NCBI GenBank assembly: GCA_026169535.1
Contig: JAPFCU010000064.1
Location: forward strand, 1 to 64,000
Source: Blautia sp.
GTDB taxonomy: Bacteria > Bacillota > Clostridia > Lachnospirales > Lachnospiraceae
Direction: 5' to 3'
Length of the DNA stretch: 64,000 nucleotides
Below, one piece after another: positions 23,109-34,742 of the stretch; positions within the stretch are counted from its first letter, which is position 1, and each line of letters starts with the position of its first letter. The notes beneath the pieces are model-generated. The model had not been told where the DNA came from, ran no database searches, and was given only the letters and a program-made list of their open reading frames with translations. Position numbers and translations under genes: made by a program.

Positions 23109-24689
23109 ATGTGTTCTATTATGGGATATTGCAGTCAGAGCGCCTCTTTTGATGTCTTTTTGGAAGGCTTTCAAAAAACTGTATCAAGAGGGCCGGATGA
23201 CAGTCGGGTAGTTGAAACAGAAGGAGGAATCCTTGGATTTCACAGACTGGCGATTATGGGACTGACTCCGTCGGGGATGCAGCCCTTTCAGTACAAAAAC
23301 AGCTATGTGGTCTGTAATGGAGAAATTTACGGGTTCGGGAAGCTGAAGGAAGAGCTGTCAGCAAAATATACATTTAAAAGCGAATCAGACTGTGAAATAC
23401 TTTTGCCGTTATACCAGGAATACGGTACGGATATGTTTTCTATGTTGGATGCAGAGTTTGCCTGTATTATTTATGACGGGGAAAACAGGGAGTTTATTGC
23501 TGCAAGGGATCCCATTGGAATCCGTCCTCTCTATTATGGATATGACAGAAACGGCGCTGTGATCTTTGCCAGCGAAGCAAAAAACCTGACCGGAATCACA
23601 GATAAGATTATGCCGTTCCCTCCGGGTCATTATTATAAAGGCGGCCGTTTTATCTGCTATTGTGACATTACAAAGGTAAATGAAGTCTGCAGTGATGACC
23701 TGGAAACCGTCTGCAGGAAAATCCATGACAAATTGGTCGCCGGTGTGGAAAAACGTCTTGTGGCAGATGCCAGAGTGGGATTCCTGCTTTCCGGCGGGCT
23801 GGATTCCTCGCTGGTATGTGCCATTGCAGCAAAAAAGACTGGAGAACCGATCAGAACCTTTGCAATTGGAATGAGCGAAGATGCCATTGACTTAAAATAT
23901 GCGAAGCAGACAGCAGATTATATCGGAAGCGATCATACAGAGATTTATATGACACCGCAGGATGTACTGTCTTCACTGGAAACGGTCATTCAGATTCTGG
24001 GAACTTATGATATTACTACGATTCGTGCATCCATGGGTATGTATCTGGTGTGCAAGGCGATTCATGAGCAGACAGATATCCGCGTCCTTCTGACCGGAGA
24101 AATATCCGATGAGCTGTTTGGTTATAAGTATACAGATTTTGCCCCGGATGCAGAAGCCTTCCAGAAGGAATCACAGAAACGGATTCATGAGATTCATATG
24201 TATGATGTACTTCGCGCGGATCGCTGCATTTCTGTAAATTCTTTGGAAGCAAGAGTTCCTTTTGGTGATCTGGAGTTTGTAAAATATGTAATGTCCATAG
24301 ATCCTGAAATAAAGCTCAACACTTACGGAAAAGGAAAATACCTGCTGCGCCATGCATTTGAACAGGATTGTTATCTGCCGGATGAGATCCTGTGGAGAGA
24401 AAAGGCGGCTTTCTCAGATGCAGTAGGACATTCTATGGTGGATTATCTGAAAGAATATGCAGAAAGCAGATACACCGATGCAGAATTAAAGGAGAAAAGT
24501 CAGGGATATACATATGCCAGACCATTTACAAAAGAATCTCTGTTGTACAGGGAGATTTTTGAGAAATACTATCCGGGTCAGGCAGAAATGATCCCAGGCT
24601 TCTGGATGCCGAACAGAGAATGGGAAGGCTGTGACGTAAATGATCCTTCGGCAAGAGTACTTTCAAACTATGGTGACAGTGGAAAATAA
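23109..24689 (+). CDS. asnB: Asparagine synthase (glutamine-hydrolysing)
   Basis: A 526-residue AsnB that uses glutamine, aspartate and ATP to make asparagine. C2 (MCSIMGYC) is the amidotransferase nucleophile, followed by RGPDDSR, FHRLAIMG and CNGEIYG. The synthetase half contains the ATP loop SGGLDSSLVCAI and LTGEISDELFGY. GGAGG lies nine bases before the ATG. It follows glnN and amt on the same strand, 34 bp after amt, so it is probably cotranscribed and shares their leader control. The pyrG promoter and leader terminator lie in the 171 bases after its stop, and that terminator may also end this transcript. Confidence 0.93.
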   Translation: MCSIMGYCSQSASFDVFLEGFQKTVSRGPDDSRVVETEGGILGFHRLAIMGLTPSGMQPFQYKNSYVVCNGEIYGFGKLKEELSAKYTFKSESDCEILLPLYQEYGTDMFSMLDAEFACIIYDGENREFIAARDPIGIRPLYYGYDRNGAVIFASEAKNLTGITDKIMPFPPGHYYKGGRFICYCDITKVNEVCSDDLETVCRKIHDKLVAGVEKRLVADARVGFLLSGGLDSSLVCAIAAKKTGEPIRTFAIGMSEDAIDLKYAKQTADYIGSDHTEIYMTPQDVLSSLETVIQILGTYDITTIRASMGMYLVCKAIHEQTDIRVLLTGEISDELFGYKYTDFAPDAEAFQKESQKRIHEIHMYDVLRADRCISVNSLEARVPFGDLEFVKYVMSIDPEIKLNTYGKGKYLLRHAFEQDCYLPDEILWREKAAFSDAVGHSMVDYLKEYAESRYTDAELKEKSQGYTYARPFTKESLLYREIFEKYYPGQAEMIPGFWMPNREWEGCDVNDPSARVLSNYGDSGK

Positions 24690-24713
24690 AATGAGATTTT
24701 AATATAAAACAGA

Positions 24714-24742
24714 TTGACAGGAGGAATGATTCGAGGTAAAAT
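24714..24742 (+). promoter_or_regulatory. Predicted promoter of the pyrG operon
   Basis: -35 TTGACA (24714-24719) and -10 TAAAAT (24737-24742), 17 bp apart. The predicted start near 24749 is about three bases before the ANTAR-type hairpin, the same geometry as at glnN and the GOGAT operon. Confidence 0.78.
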
Positions 24743-24751
24743 AATGTGAAT

Positions 24752-24769
24752 AAAGGCAAAGGCGTCTTT
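24752..24769 (+). promoter_or_regulatory. ANTAR-type target hairpin, pyrG leader
   Basis: AAAGGC-AAAGGC-GUCUUU, identical over all 18 bases to glnN hairpin 1: six-pair stem with hexaloop AAAGGC (A1, G4). It overlaps the 5' arm of the terminator at 24752-24808, so the two structures compete. Confidence 0.78.
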
Positions 24770-24808
24770 AAGTTTGAATAAAACTTAAGGGTGCTTTTGC
24801 CTTTTTTT
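24752..24808 (+). terminator. pyrG leader terminator
   Basis: Left arm 24752-24775 and right arm 24781-24804 pair over 24 bp with four G-U pairs and a five-base loop GAATA; seven T residues follow (24802-24808). It is a strong intrinsic terminator lying between the pyrG promoter and pyrG, and also downstream of asnB. Confidence 0.88.
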
Positions 24809-24848
24809 CGTGTTTAAATGACAAAAAAGATGCAGAAAATGCAGGTAA

Positions 24849-26480
<1,632 letters not shown>

Positions 26481-26491
26481 CAGGAGAAAAG

Positions 26492-27916
26492 ATGGTTATG
26501 GCTATTCATGAAGAATGCGGTGTATTTGGAATAATGAGCACCAGAAAGGAAAATGTGGCAGGAATCACCTATTACGGACTGTATGCCCTGCAACACAGAG
26601 GACAGGAAAGCTGCGGAATTGTTGTCAATGACGACGGTATGTTTTCTTCCTGCAAGGACTTGGGGCTTGTCAGTGATGTGTTTTCAAAAGATTCCCTGTC
26701 GCTTCTGCCGGAAGGAAATATGGCGGTGGGGCACGTAAGATACGGAACAACCGGAGGGACAACGCGGAATAACTGTCAGCCTATCGAAGTGAATCACCAG
26801 AAGGGTAAGATGGCCCTGGCACATAATGGAAATCTGACAAATGCCCTGGAACTGCGTGATAAGCTTGAACTGTCAGGAGCAATCTTTCATACCACAAGCG
26901 ATACGGAAACCATAGCGTACGTGATCACCAGAGAGAGACTGATGACACCCAGTATAGAAGAGGCGGTAAGCAATACAATGAACCTTTTGGAGGGTGCCTA
27001 TTCTCTGGTTCTGATGTCCTCTGCCAAAATGATTGCTGCGAGAGATCCGTATGGGTTCAGACCGCTCTGTTATGGAAGAAGGCCGGATGGAGCTTATGTG
27101 GCAGCATCAGAAAGCTGTGCACTGGCAGCAGTTGGAGCAGAGTATATCAGGGATTTGATGCCGGGTGAGATTCTGGTATTTCATGATAATTGCGTGGAAT
27201 CCAGAAGGGAGCACTGTGGAAAACAAAAAAAGAAAACCTGTATCTTTGAGTATATTTATTTTGCAAGACCAGATTCTGTGATTGATGGTGTATCTGTTCA
27301 CGAGTCACGGGTACAGGCAGGAAAGATTCTGGCAGAACATTATCCTGTGGAGGCAGATGTTGTGATCGGAGTTCCGGACAGCGGGCTGGACGCTGCTCTT
27401 GGTTATTCGGAGAAATCAGGTATTCCCTATGGTATCGGGCTGATAAAAAACAAGTATATTGGAAGAACCTTTATTTCTCCTGGACAAAGCGAACGTCTGG
27501 ACAAGGTCAGGATAAAGCTTTCTCCTGTACAAAGCGTAATTGAAGGGAAAAAAGTTGTACTGGTTGATGATTCAATTGTAAGAGGCACTACCAGCAGGCA
27601 GATCGTGAAGCTTTTGCAGGAGTCGGGGGCTAGGGAAATACATATGAGAATATCGGCTCCGCCTTTCTTACATCCCTGCTATTATGGCACAGATATTGAC
27701 TCAGAAGAAAATCTCATAGCCTGCCATCACAGCCTGGAAGAGATTGCAAAACTTATTGGTGTGGATTCTCTGGGTTATCTGGATGTAGAGAATCTGGGTC
27801 AGCTGATCGGCAGTGAGGAGTATTGCGGCGCCTGTTTTCATGGAGAATATCCGACGAGGATTCCCACAGACCTGAGAAAAGACCGGTTTGAAAGAAAATT
27901 ATCTCATAAAATCTAA
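26492..27916 (+). CDS. purF: Amidophosphoribosyltransferase
   Basis: First committed step of purine synthesis: PRPP plus glutamine to phosphoribosylamine. 474 residues. An eight-residue propeptide (MVMAIHEE) precedes the class II nucleophile C9 (CGVFGIM). The phosphoribosyl site is VVLVDDSIVRGTTSRQIV. Cysteines C-terminal to the amidase domain (CIFEYIYF, CHHSL, YCGACFHG) fit Fe-S ligation as in Bacillus PurF, though this is family knowledge. AGGAG lies about six bases before the first ATG. It follows pyrG by 11 bp. Placing purF with pyrG and carAB instead of a pur operon is notable: all use glutamine. Confidence 0.95.
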   Translation: MVMAIHEECGVFGIMSTRKENVAGITYYGLYALQHRGQESCGIVVNDDGMFSSCKDLGLVSDVFSKDSLSLLPEGNMAVGHVRYGTTGGTTRNNCQPIEVNHQKGKMALAHNGNLTNALELRDKLELSGAIFHTTSDTETIAYVITRERLMTPSIEEAVSNTMNLLEGAYSLVLMSSAKMIAARDPYGFRPLCYGRRPDGAYVAASESCALAAVGAEYIRDLMPGEILVFHDNCVESRREHCGKQKKKTCIFEYIYFARPDSVIDGVSVHESRVQAGKILAEHYPVEADVVIGVPDSGLDAALGYSEKSGIPYGIGLIKNKYIGRTFISPGQSERLDKVRIKLSPVQSVIEGKKVVLVDDSIVRGTTSRQIVKLLQESGAREIHMRISAPPFLHPCYYGTDIDSEENLIACHHSLEEIAKLIGVDSLGYLDVENLGQLIGSEEYCGACFHGEYPTRIPTDLRKDRFERKLSHKI

Positions 27917-27935
27917 ATAACGAGGAGCAGAGATT

Positions 27936-29036
27936 ATGAAAAAATTTGACAGAAAACTGATTCTGGAAGACGGCAGCGAATATTATGGATATGGATTTGG
28001 TTCCGAAAAGGAGAAGATTACGGAAATTGTATTTAATACCTCTCCGGTTGGATATCAGGAAATTATATCTGATCCCTCTTATACCTATCAGACTGTTGTG
28101 ATGGCCTATCCCCTTATTGGCAACTATGGAATTGCAGAAGATGATTTTGAAACAGAAACACCAACCATAGGAGGTCTGGTTGTAAGAGATTACAACGATC
28201 ACCCATCGAACTTCCGCAGTAAGTATACTTTGTCTGAAACTATGGAAAAATATCAGATTCCCGGCATTTATGGAGTAGATACAAGAAAGCTTGTTCGTTC
28301 TATCCGGGATCTGGGAAGCAGAAAAGCTCTGATCACAGATGCCGGAACATCCCTGCAGGAAGGACTCTGCAGACTGGCAGCCTGTAAGCTTCCAAAGGAT
28401 GCGGTAGCAGTCGTCAGCAGGAAGCAGATACAGCAGTACACAGTTCCAAATGGAAAATATCAGGTGGCGGCCATTGATTGTGGAATGAAACAGAATATTG
28501 TGAGAAGTTTAAACAGGCGAGGCTGTAATGTGACGGTATTTCCATGGAATGCGTCTGTGGAAGAAATTGAAAAAATGAAACCGGACGGAATTTTTTTATC
28601 TAATGGTCCGGGAGACCCTGCAGATGTCTGGCCGGTTATTGAACTGGTTCGGAGTCTTCGGGGAAAATATCCGATTTTTGGTATCTGCTTGGGGCATCAG
28701 ATTATTTCTCTGGCATACGGTGCAGAAACCTATAAGCTGAAGTTTGGTCACAGAGGAGGAAACCATCCGGTAAAAAATCTTCTCACAGGAAAAATAGAAA
28801 TTACTTCTCAGAATCATTCTTATGCAGTGGACAGAGAAAGTCTTGCAGCTACCAGACTGAAAATTACTCATCTGAATCTTCTGGATCAGACGGTAGAAGG
28901 TGTCTGCTGTGAGGACGACAGGGTGTTCAGCGTGCAGTATCATCCGGAAAGCGCGCCGGGACCTCAGGACAGCGGTTATCTGTTTGAGCAGTTTACAGAA
29001 ATGATGGAGGAAGCAAAAAATGGCAAAAAGAACTGA
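27936..29036 (+). CDS. carA: Carbamoyl-phosphate synthase small subunit
   Basis: A 366-residue glutaminase subunit of carbamoyl-phosphate synthase, which feeds pyrimidine and arginine synthesis. The N-terminal family domain includes [13 protein letters not shown] and [17 protein letters not shown]. The class I amidotransferase has nucleophile C251 (FGICLGHQ), followed by the strand [11 protein letters not shown]. It lies 19 bp after purF with a clear GAGGAG site, and its last 17 bases overlap carB, as is common for the pair. Confidence 0.95.
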   Translation: MKKFDRKLILEDGSEYYGYGFGSEKEKITEIVFNTSPVGYQEIISDPSYTYQTVVMAYPLIGNYGIAEDDFETETPTIGGLVVRDYNDHPSNFRSKYTLSETMEKYQIPGIYGVDTRKLVRSIRDLGSRKALITDAGTSLQEGLCRLAACKLPKDAVAVVSRKQIQQYTVPNGKYQVAAIDCGMKQNIVRSLNRRGCNVTVFPWNASVEEIEKMKPDGIFLSNGPGDPADVWPVIELVRSLRGKYPIFGICLGHQIISLAYGAETYKLKFGHRGGNHPVKNLLTGKIEITSQNHSYAVDRESLAATRLKITHLNLLDQTVEGVCCEDDRVFSVQYHPESAPGPQDSGYLFEQFTEMMEEAKNGKKN

Positions 29037-32000
29037 TCTGAAGAAAATACTGGTTATTGGTTCCGGTCCCATTGTGATCGGACAGGCGGCAGAATTTGAC
29101 TATGCAGGCACGCAGGCCTGCCTTGCACTGAAGGAAGAGGGCTATGAGGTGGTTCTTTGCAACTCCAATCCGGCAACCATTATGACAGATACTTCTATTG
29201 CAGATAAGGTGTATATGGAACCGCTTACCCTGGAATATATAGCAAAGATCGTCCGTCATGAGCGTCCGGATGCAATAGTGCCCGGAATCGGCGGCCAGAC
29301 CGGACTGAATCTGGCAATGCAGCTTGAGAAAAAGGGAATTTTAAAGGAATGTCAGGTAGAGCTTCTGGGAACAAGCAGCGAGAGTATTGAAAGAGCAGAA
29401 GACAGAGAATTATTTAAAGAGCTCTGTGAAAGTCTTGGAGAGCCGGTGCTCCCATCTGCCATTGCGAATACAGTTGAAGAGGCTGCAAAGGCAGCAGAGG
29501 ACATCGGCTATCCGGTAGTGCTTCGTCCGGCATTTACTCTTGGGGGAACCGGCGGTGGATTTGCAGATAATGAGCAGGAATTTATGGGACTGATAAAAAA
29601 TGCACTTGCCTTATCTCCGGTCCATCAGGTTCTGGTAGAAAAAAGTATCAGAGGATTTAAGGAGATCGAATATGAAGTGATCCGTGATGCCAATGACACG
29701 GCAATTACAGTCTGCAATATGGAGAATCTGGATCCGGTAGGCATACATACCGGAGATTCTATTGTGGTTTGTCCGTCTCAGACACTGACGAATAAAGAAT
29801 ATCAGATGCTGCGTGACAGCGCTCTGAAGCTTATCCGTGCTTTGAAGGTAGAAGGCGGCTGCAACGTGCAGTTCGCTCTTGATCCAAATTCTTTTCAGTA
29901 TTATCTGATCGAGGTAAATCCACGTGTTTCCCGTTCTTCAGCGCTGGCTTCCAAGGCAAGCGGATATCCCATCGCAAGGGTGTCTGCAAAGATTAGTGTG
30001 GGAATGACTCTGGATGAGATCAAGCTGGTGAATACACCGGCAGCCTTTGAACCGGCTCTGGATTATGTAGTAACAAAAATGCCCCGTTTTCCATTTGACA
30101 AATTTACAGATGCTAATCAGAAACTTGGAACGCAGATGAAGGCTACCGGCGAAGTTATGAGCGTCGGCAGAACTTTTGAGGAAAGTTTGTTAAAGGCCAT
30201 CCGTTCTCTGGAAACAGGTGCGGATCACTTATATATGGAAAAGTTTGAAAAAGAAACAGAAAAGGAACTGATGGAATACATCGGAATCGGTACAGACGAC
30301 CGTATTTTTGCCATTGCCCGGTTATTGAGAATGGGTGTGGAAATTTCTGCTGTCCGGGAGAGGACATCGATCGATCTTTTCTTCCTGGATAAGCTCAAAA
30401 AGATTATTGATATGGAAGGAGAACTGAAGCGGTATGTCGGCGACAGGGAACTCCTGTATCAGGCAAAGAAAGTCGGATTTTCCGATAAAGCAATTGCCGG
30501 ATTCTGGAATATGAAAGAGCTGGAAGTATATGAAATGCGAAAAAAATATAACATATTTCCGGTCTATAAGATGATCGATACCTGCGCATCAGAATTTGAA
30601 AGCTATGTTCCGTACTTTTATTCCACTTATGAAGAAGAAAACGAATCCATAGTGGAAGAAAGAAAAAAGATTATTGTACTGGGATCCGGACCGATTCGTA
30701 TCGGCCAGGGGGTAGAATTTGACTATTCCACAGTACATGCAGTGAAGACCATTAAAGAAGCAGGATATGAGGCAATTATCATAAATAATAATCCGGAAAC
30801 CGTATCTACGGATTATACCACATCAGACAAACTGTATTTTGAACCTCTTTGCATAGAGGATGTAATGAATGTCATTGAAATGGAGAAGCCGGACGGCATC
30901 ATTGCGTCATTAGGAGGTCAGACGGCCATTAATCTGGCAGAGCCTTTGAGAGAACATGGAATAAAGCTGATAGGTACAGACTGTGCAGCAATTGAGAGGG
31001 CAGAAAACAGAGATGCTTTTGAAAAGCTGCTGTCAGAGCTGGAAATTCCACAGCCAAAGGGACAGGCAGTCACAAATATAGAAGCGGGAGTAAAGGCAGC
31101 AGAAGAAATCGGTTATCCGGTATTGGTGAGGCCAAGCTTTGTACTTGGTGGAAGAGCCATGCAGATAGTGGCAAAGGAAGAATATCTGCGAAATTATCTG
31201 AAAACAGCAGTGGAGATTGATGAAGATAAACCGGTGCTTGTAGATAAGTATATTCGAGGAAAAGAAGTGGAAATAGACGCTGTCTGTGACGGCAGAGATG
31301 TATTTGTGCCGGGGATTATGGAACTTGTAGAAAGAACGGGCGTTCATTCTGGAGATTCCATCAGTGTATATCCGACCTTCAGCATTTCGGATAAGGTAAA
31401 GAAAACAATTCTGGATTATGCGAAAAAACTGGGTGTGGGAATTGGCATTGTGGGACTGTTTAACATCCAGTTTATTGTGGACAAACAGGAAAATGTTTAT
31501 ATTATTGAGGTAAATCCACGTTCTTCAAGAACAGTTCCGTTTCTTTCCAAGGCAACCGGGTATCCTCTGGCAGATATTGCAACAAAAGTCATCCTCGGAA
31601 AGAGCCTGAAGGAGCAGGGAATTTCCGTAATGTATCCGGAAGAAAAGAAGAGATGGTATGTAAAGGTTCCAGCGTTCTCCTTTGCCAAGCTGAATGGTAT
31701 GGATGCATATCTTTCTCCGGAAATGAAATCCACAGGAGAAGCCATTGGCTATGATAAAAAGCTTCACAGAGCAATGTACAAAGCCATGATTGCATCCGGA
31801 ATCCGGGTTCAAAACTATGGAACCGTAATCGTAACACTTGCAGATGAAGACAAGAAGGAAGCACTTCCGCTGGTGAGGCGTTTTTATGATATGGGATTTA
31901 ATATAGAAGCTACATCCCTTACAGCAGAATACTTAAAACAAAATGGAATCCGTACCCGTGTGCTTGGAAAACCGTCGGAGGGAAGCAGTGAGATACTGGA

Positions 32001-32202
32001 TGCGATCCGTGCCGGATATGTCAGCTATGTGATTAATACCCGTGCGATCCTTTCCGGAGTTCATTATGAGGACGGTGTTGCCATCCGCAGCGCAGCAACT
32101 CAGAACAATATCACTATGCTGACATCACTGGATACGGTGAAGGTGCTGCTGGATGTTCTGGAGGAAGTGACTATCGGAGTGTCTGCCATAGATGCAGAAT
32201 AA
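29020..32202 (+). CDS. carB: Carbamoyl-phosphate synthase large subunit
   Basis: A 1060-residue, full-length large subunit. It holds two homologous ATP-grasp halves: the first opens [20 protein letters not shown] and the second [20 protein letters not shown]. Each contains its glycine-rich ATP loop, and a C-terminal MGS-like allosteric domain follows (about residues 925-1060). It combines ammonia from CarA with bicarbonate and two ATP. The start overlaps carA by 17 bp with GGAGG in the carA 3' end, so translation is likely coupled. Residue content alone does not show whether UMP or ornithine regulates it. Confidence 0.95.
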   Translation: MAKRTDLKKILVIGSGPIVIGQAAEFDYAGTQACLALKEEGYEVVLCNSNPATIMTDTSIADKVYMEPLTLEYIAKIVRHERPDAIVPGIGGQTGLNLAMQLEKKGILKECQVELLGTSSESIERAEDRELFKELCESLGEPVLPSAIANTVEEAAKAAEDIGYPVVLRPAFTLGGTGGGFADNEQEFMGLIKNALALSPVHQVLVEKSIRGFKEIEYEVIRDANDTAITVCNMENLDPVGIHTGDSIVVCPSQTLTNKEYQMLRDSALKLIRALKVEGGCNVQFALDPNSFQYYLIEVNPRVSRSSALASKASGYPIARVSAKISVGMTLDEIKLVNTPAAFEPALDYVVTKMPRFPFDKFTDANQKLGTQMKATGEVMSVGRTFEESLLKAIRSLETGADHLYMEKFEKETEKELMEYIGIGTDDRIFAIARLLRMGVEISAVRERTSIDLFFLDKLKKIIDMEGELKRYVGDRELLYQAKKVGFSDKAIAGFWNMKELEVYEMRKKYNIFPVYKMIDTCASEFESYVPYFYSTYEEENESIVEERKKIIVLGSGPIRIGQGVEFDYSTVHAVKTIKEAGYEAIIINNNPETVSTDYTTSDKLYFEPLCIEDVMNVIEMEKPDGIIASLGGQTAINLAEPLREHGIKLIGTDCAAIERAENRDAFEKLLSELEIPQPKGQAVTNIEAGVKAAEEIGYPVLVRPSFVLGGRAMQIVAKEEYLRNYLKTAVEIDEDKPVLVDKYIRGKEVEIDAVCDGRDVFVPGIMELVERTGVHSGDSISVYPTFSISDKVKKTILDYAKKLGVGIGIVGLFNIQFIVDKQENVYIIEVNPRSSRTVPFLSKATGYPLADIATKVILGKSLKEQGISVMYPEEKKRWYVKVPAFSFAKLNGMDAYLSPEMKSTGEAIGYDKKLHRAMYKAMIASGIRVQNYGTVIVTLADEDKKEALPLVRRFYDMGFNIEATSLTAEYLKQNGIRTRVLGKPSEGSSEILDAIRAGYVSYVINTRAILSGVHYEDGVAIRSAATQNNITMLTSLDTVKVLLDVLEEVTIGVSAIDAE

Positions 32203-32217
32203 AAGGAGAAAGAGAAT

Positions 32218-33405
32218 ATGATCAGACCAAATATGCATTATAGTGAATTGAAGGATTCTTATCTTTTTTATAATATCGCGCAGAAAACCAGGGCATATAC
32301 AGAGCAGCATCCGGGAGTAAAGCTTTTAAGAATGGGGATAGGGGATGTTTCCCTGCCATTATGTGATGCCGTGATCCGAGCTCTGCATGAGGCAGTAGAT
32401 GATCAGGCTTCAAAAAGCAGTTTTCATGGATATATGCCGGAATGCGGCGCAGACTTTTTGAGAGAAGCCATTGCAGAATATTATGAAAAAAAAGGAGTTT
32501 CTTTATCTTCTGAAGAGGTCTTTGTATCAAGCGGAGCAAGCGATGAGCTGGGAGATATTCTGGATCTGTTTGAGCAATCCGGCTGTGCGCTGGTGATTGA
32601 GCCGGCTTATCCGGCTTATGTAGATGCAAATGTGATGTCGGGAAGAAAAATAGTGCGTCTGGCCTCTGGAGAAGAAAATGGATTTTTACCTGCACCTGAC
32701 GAAGAAACAGATGCAGATCTTCTGTACATCTGTTCCCCAAACAATCCTACAGGAGCGGTTTTTTCCCGGGAACAGCTTCAGGCATGGGTGGACTATGCAA
32801 ACAGGAAGGGTTCCGTGATCCTGTTTGATGCGGCCTATGAGGCTTTTATTGAGGATGAAACACTTCCTCACAGTATTTTTGAGCTGGATGGAGCGAAAAC
32901 CTGTGCCATTGAAATCTGTTCCCTGTCAAAAACTGCCGGTTTTACCGGAACCCGACTTGGTTATACGGTAATACCAAAGGATCTGAACCGGAATGGAATG
33001 AATCTGAATGAAATGTGGGTGCGAAATCGTACTACAAAAACAAATGGCGTATCGTATATTATCCAGAAAGGCGGAGCCGCTGTTTTTTCAGAGGAAGGGC
33101 AGAAACAGATCAATGATAACATTCAGGTCTATAAGAAAAATGCAAAAATACTGATGCAGGCGCTTGACCAGCTTGGAATCTGGTACTGTGGAGGAAAAAA
33201 CGCTCCATACATCTGGATGAAATGCCCAAATGGAATGGGAAGCTGGGAGTTTTTTGACTATCTGTTACATGAAATACAGGTTGTGGGTACACCGGGAGAA
33301 GGTTTTGGTGCCTGTGGCGAAGGATATTTCCGCTTTTCCACATTTGGATCACCAGAGGATACAAAAGAAGCAGCAGAAAGAATTGTAAAATTGTTTCAAA
33401 AATAA
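32218..33405 (+). CDS. dapL: LL-diaminopimelate aminotransferase
   Basis: A 395-residue PLP enzyme converting tetrahydrodipicolinate to LL-diaminopimelate with glutamate as amino donor, the short DapL route to lysine and peptidoglycan. Family features: YLFYNIAQKTRAY, LLRMGIGDVSLPLCDAV, SFHGYMPECGADFLREAI, YICSPNNPTGAVFSREQL and the PLP lysine K238 in CSLSKTAGFTGTR. AAGGAG precedes the start. It is 15 bp after carB and probably the last gene of the pyrG operon, where its glutamate use links it to the same nitrogen control. Confidence 0.93.
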   Translation: MIRPNMHYSELKDSYLFYNIAQKTRAYTEQHPGVKLLRMGIGDVSLPLCDAVIRALHEAVDDQASKSSFHGYMPECGADFLREAIAEYYEKKGVSLSSEEVFVSSGASDELGDILDLFEQSGCALVIEPAYPAYVDANVMSGRKIVRLASGEENGFLPAPDEETDADLLYICSPNNPTGAVFSREQLQAWVDYANRKGSVILFDAAYEAFIEDETLPHSIFELDGAKTCAIEICSLSKTAGFTGTRLGYTVIPKDLNRNGMNLNEMWVRNRTTKTNGVSYIIQKGGAAVFSEEGQKQINDNIQVYKKNAKILMQALDQLGIWYCGGKNAPYIWMKCPNGMGSWEFFDYLLHEIQVVGTPGEGFGACGEGYFRFSTFGSPEDTKEAAERIVKLFQK

Positions 33406-33431
33406 ACCTCGAATTTTGTGAAATGTTTTGA

Positions 33432-33460
33432 TTGGCTTTAAATGAATATGAAGGTATAAT
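33432..33460 (+). promoter_or_regulatory. Predicted promoter in front of a decayed locus
   Basis: -35 TTGGCT (33432-33437) and -10 TATAAT (33455-33460), 17 bp apart. It sits just ahead of the MoxR-gene remnant and the broken DUF6054-type gene, so it may still drive a transcript without a working product. Confidence 0.5.
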
Positions 33461-33488
33461 AAGGAAAACAAAATTCAGAGGAAATAGA

Positions 33489-33545
33489 AATAAGGAACTG
33501 CTTTTTGAGGACAGAGAGCTTCGCAGAAGGATACAGGAATTATAA
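33489..33545 (+). pseudogene. 3' remnant of a second MoxR-type ATPase gene
   Basis: Reads NKELLFEDRELRRRIQEL then TAA. This matches the end of the intact MoxR-type gene (NKELLFEDRDRELRRRIQEL at 13581-13640). The DNA match spans about 55 bases with a 6-base in-frame deletion and silent changes (CTC/CTT, CGT/CGC), so it is a diverged paralogue and not a recent copy. No other part of the gene is present: the ~1.4 kb upstream has been lost. Confidence 0.75.
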
Positions 33546-33555
33546 GGAGGATATC

Positions 33556-33807
33556 ATGGCAAAACTGGAAAAAGAATTATGGGATGATTTTGTGGACGGG
33601 GAAGCGCGGTGCAGCGTTCGTGTATTTGAAAGATACAGCGCCATGGGTTTCTAACCGTGTAAGTATGAATGTGACGTTGTTTCAGTGTGGGAACGGTCCA
33701 GTAAGAATATCAGATATCACCTCCGGAGGAAGCCAGGCTATGGTCTTTAAGGAGAATACCTTTGGAGAGAAGGCATTTTTGGACTGCCTGAAAAAATTCT
33801 GGATTAG
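33556..33807 (+). pseudogene. Frameshifted DUF6054-type gene
   Basis: AAGGAGG leads to an ATG at 33556 and MAKLEKELWDDFVDGEARC, then SVRVFERYSAMG, before the frame closes at a TAA near 33654. One base later in phase, the sense continues as SNRVSMNVTLFQ and ITSGGSQAMVF to FLDCLKK. A second shift in a run of six A near 33791 would restore ILD and a TAG at 33805-33807. The first ~20 residues also look shortened against the family as I recall it. At least two frameshifts mean it is dead. DUF6054 identity is from memory of the ERYS...ITSGGSQA pattern. Confidence 0.65.
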
Positions 33808-33829
33808 GAAAAATTCAGGCAGTATATCG

Positions 33830-34726
33830 TCAGGTGACAGAATAAAAGCTTTTTACAAACTGAATAAACTGGCGTACATGAGGCTTCAGGATCCGGTTCC
33901 GGCTGTATACAATATAGAAATTTCTTTTGTGTTCCGCATCCTTCAGAGGAAACAGAAGAATTTGTTTTGTTTTTTTCAGATCCTGAACGGAACGGGCGGA
34001 AAGAATGGAAATTCCCAGTCCGTTGACAATGGATTTTTTGATACTTTCCAGATCGTTCATCCTTGCGATCACATTCAGATCTGATGGTGAGATATTAGAT
34101 TTTTCCAGAAAATAATCCATTTCTTTTTTGGTTCCGGAACCTTTTTCACGGACGATCATAGGTTCTTTTACCAGCTCCTGCAGAGAAGCATTGTCTTCCT
34201 GGAGTTTCAGGTAGTGAGGCGTCACAGGTGCTGCGATTACCAGAGAATCCTGACAGAACGGAATAAAACAGCAGTCCTCTTGCTCGGTATATTGTCCTAC
34301 AAGTCCAAGATCCACACTGCCGTCGATTACCTTCTGGATGGCTTCGGAGCTGTCTGACTGCAGAGAGTGGAAATAGACGTCCGGGCATACCTTACCGAAG
34401 CCTGCAAGCAGTTCCGGAAGCAGATAAGAGGAGGGGATAGTGGAGGCGCTGAGATCAATAATATGTTTTTTTGAGCCGGTAAAATCTTCCATAAGATTAT
34501 TGCGGATATGGAGGATACGGACCGCACTGTCATAAAGCTGATATCCCTTTGTGGTGATGGTCAGCTTTTTTGTTGTCCTTATGATCAGTTTTACTTTCAG
34601 TTCATTTTCCAGTGCACGGATATGTGCGCTGATGGTAGGCTGGGTCAGATAGAGACGGCGCGCAGCCTCAGAAAAGCTGCCATAATCTACCACTGCTGTA
34701 AATGCTTCCAACTGTTTAAAATCCAT
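33830..34726 (-). CDS. LysR family regulator of the selenium/sulfur cluster
   Basis: A 298-residue LysR-type regulator: N-terminal winged helix (residues 1-60; SFSEAARRLYLTQPTISAHI) and a two-lobed effector domain (about 90-295). It follows the cysteine desulfurase by 16 bp on the same strand with its own AGGAGG. It is divergent from yedE, which is the usual arrangement for the LysR proteins associated with selenium metabolism. It is therefore the likely regulator of the 35.9-36.1 kb divergent promoter region. The effector is unknown. Confidence 0.85.
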   Translation of the reverse strand: MDFKQLEAFTAVVDYGSFSEAARRLYLTQPTISAHIRALENELKVKLIIRTTKKLTITTKGYQLYDSAVRILHIRNNLMEDFTGSKKHIIDLSASTIPSSYLLPELLAGFGKVCPDVYFHSLQSDSSEAIQKVIDGSVDLGLVGQYTEQEDCCFIPFCQDSLVIAAPVTPHYLKLQEDNASLQELVKEPMIVREKGSGTKKEMDYFLEKSNISPSDLNVIARMNDLESIKKSIVNGLGISILSARSVQDLKKTKQILLFPLKDAEHKRNFYIVYSRNRILKPHVRQFIQFVKSFYSVT

Positions 34727-34742
34727 ATATTTTCCTCCTGTT

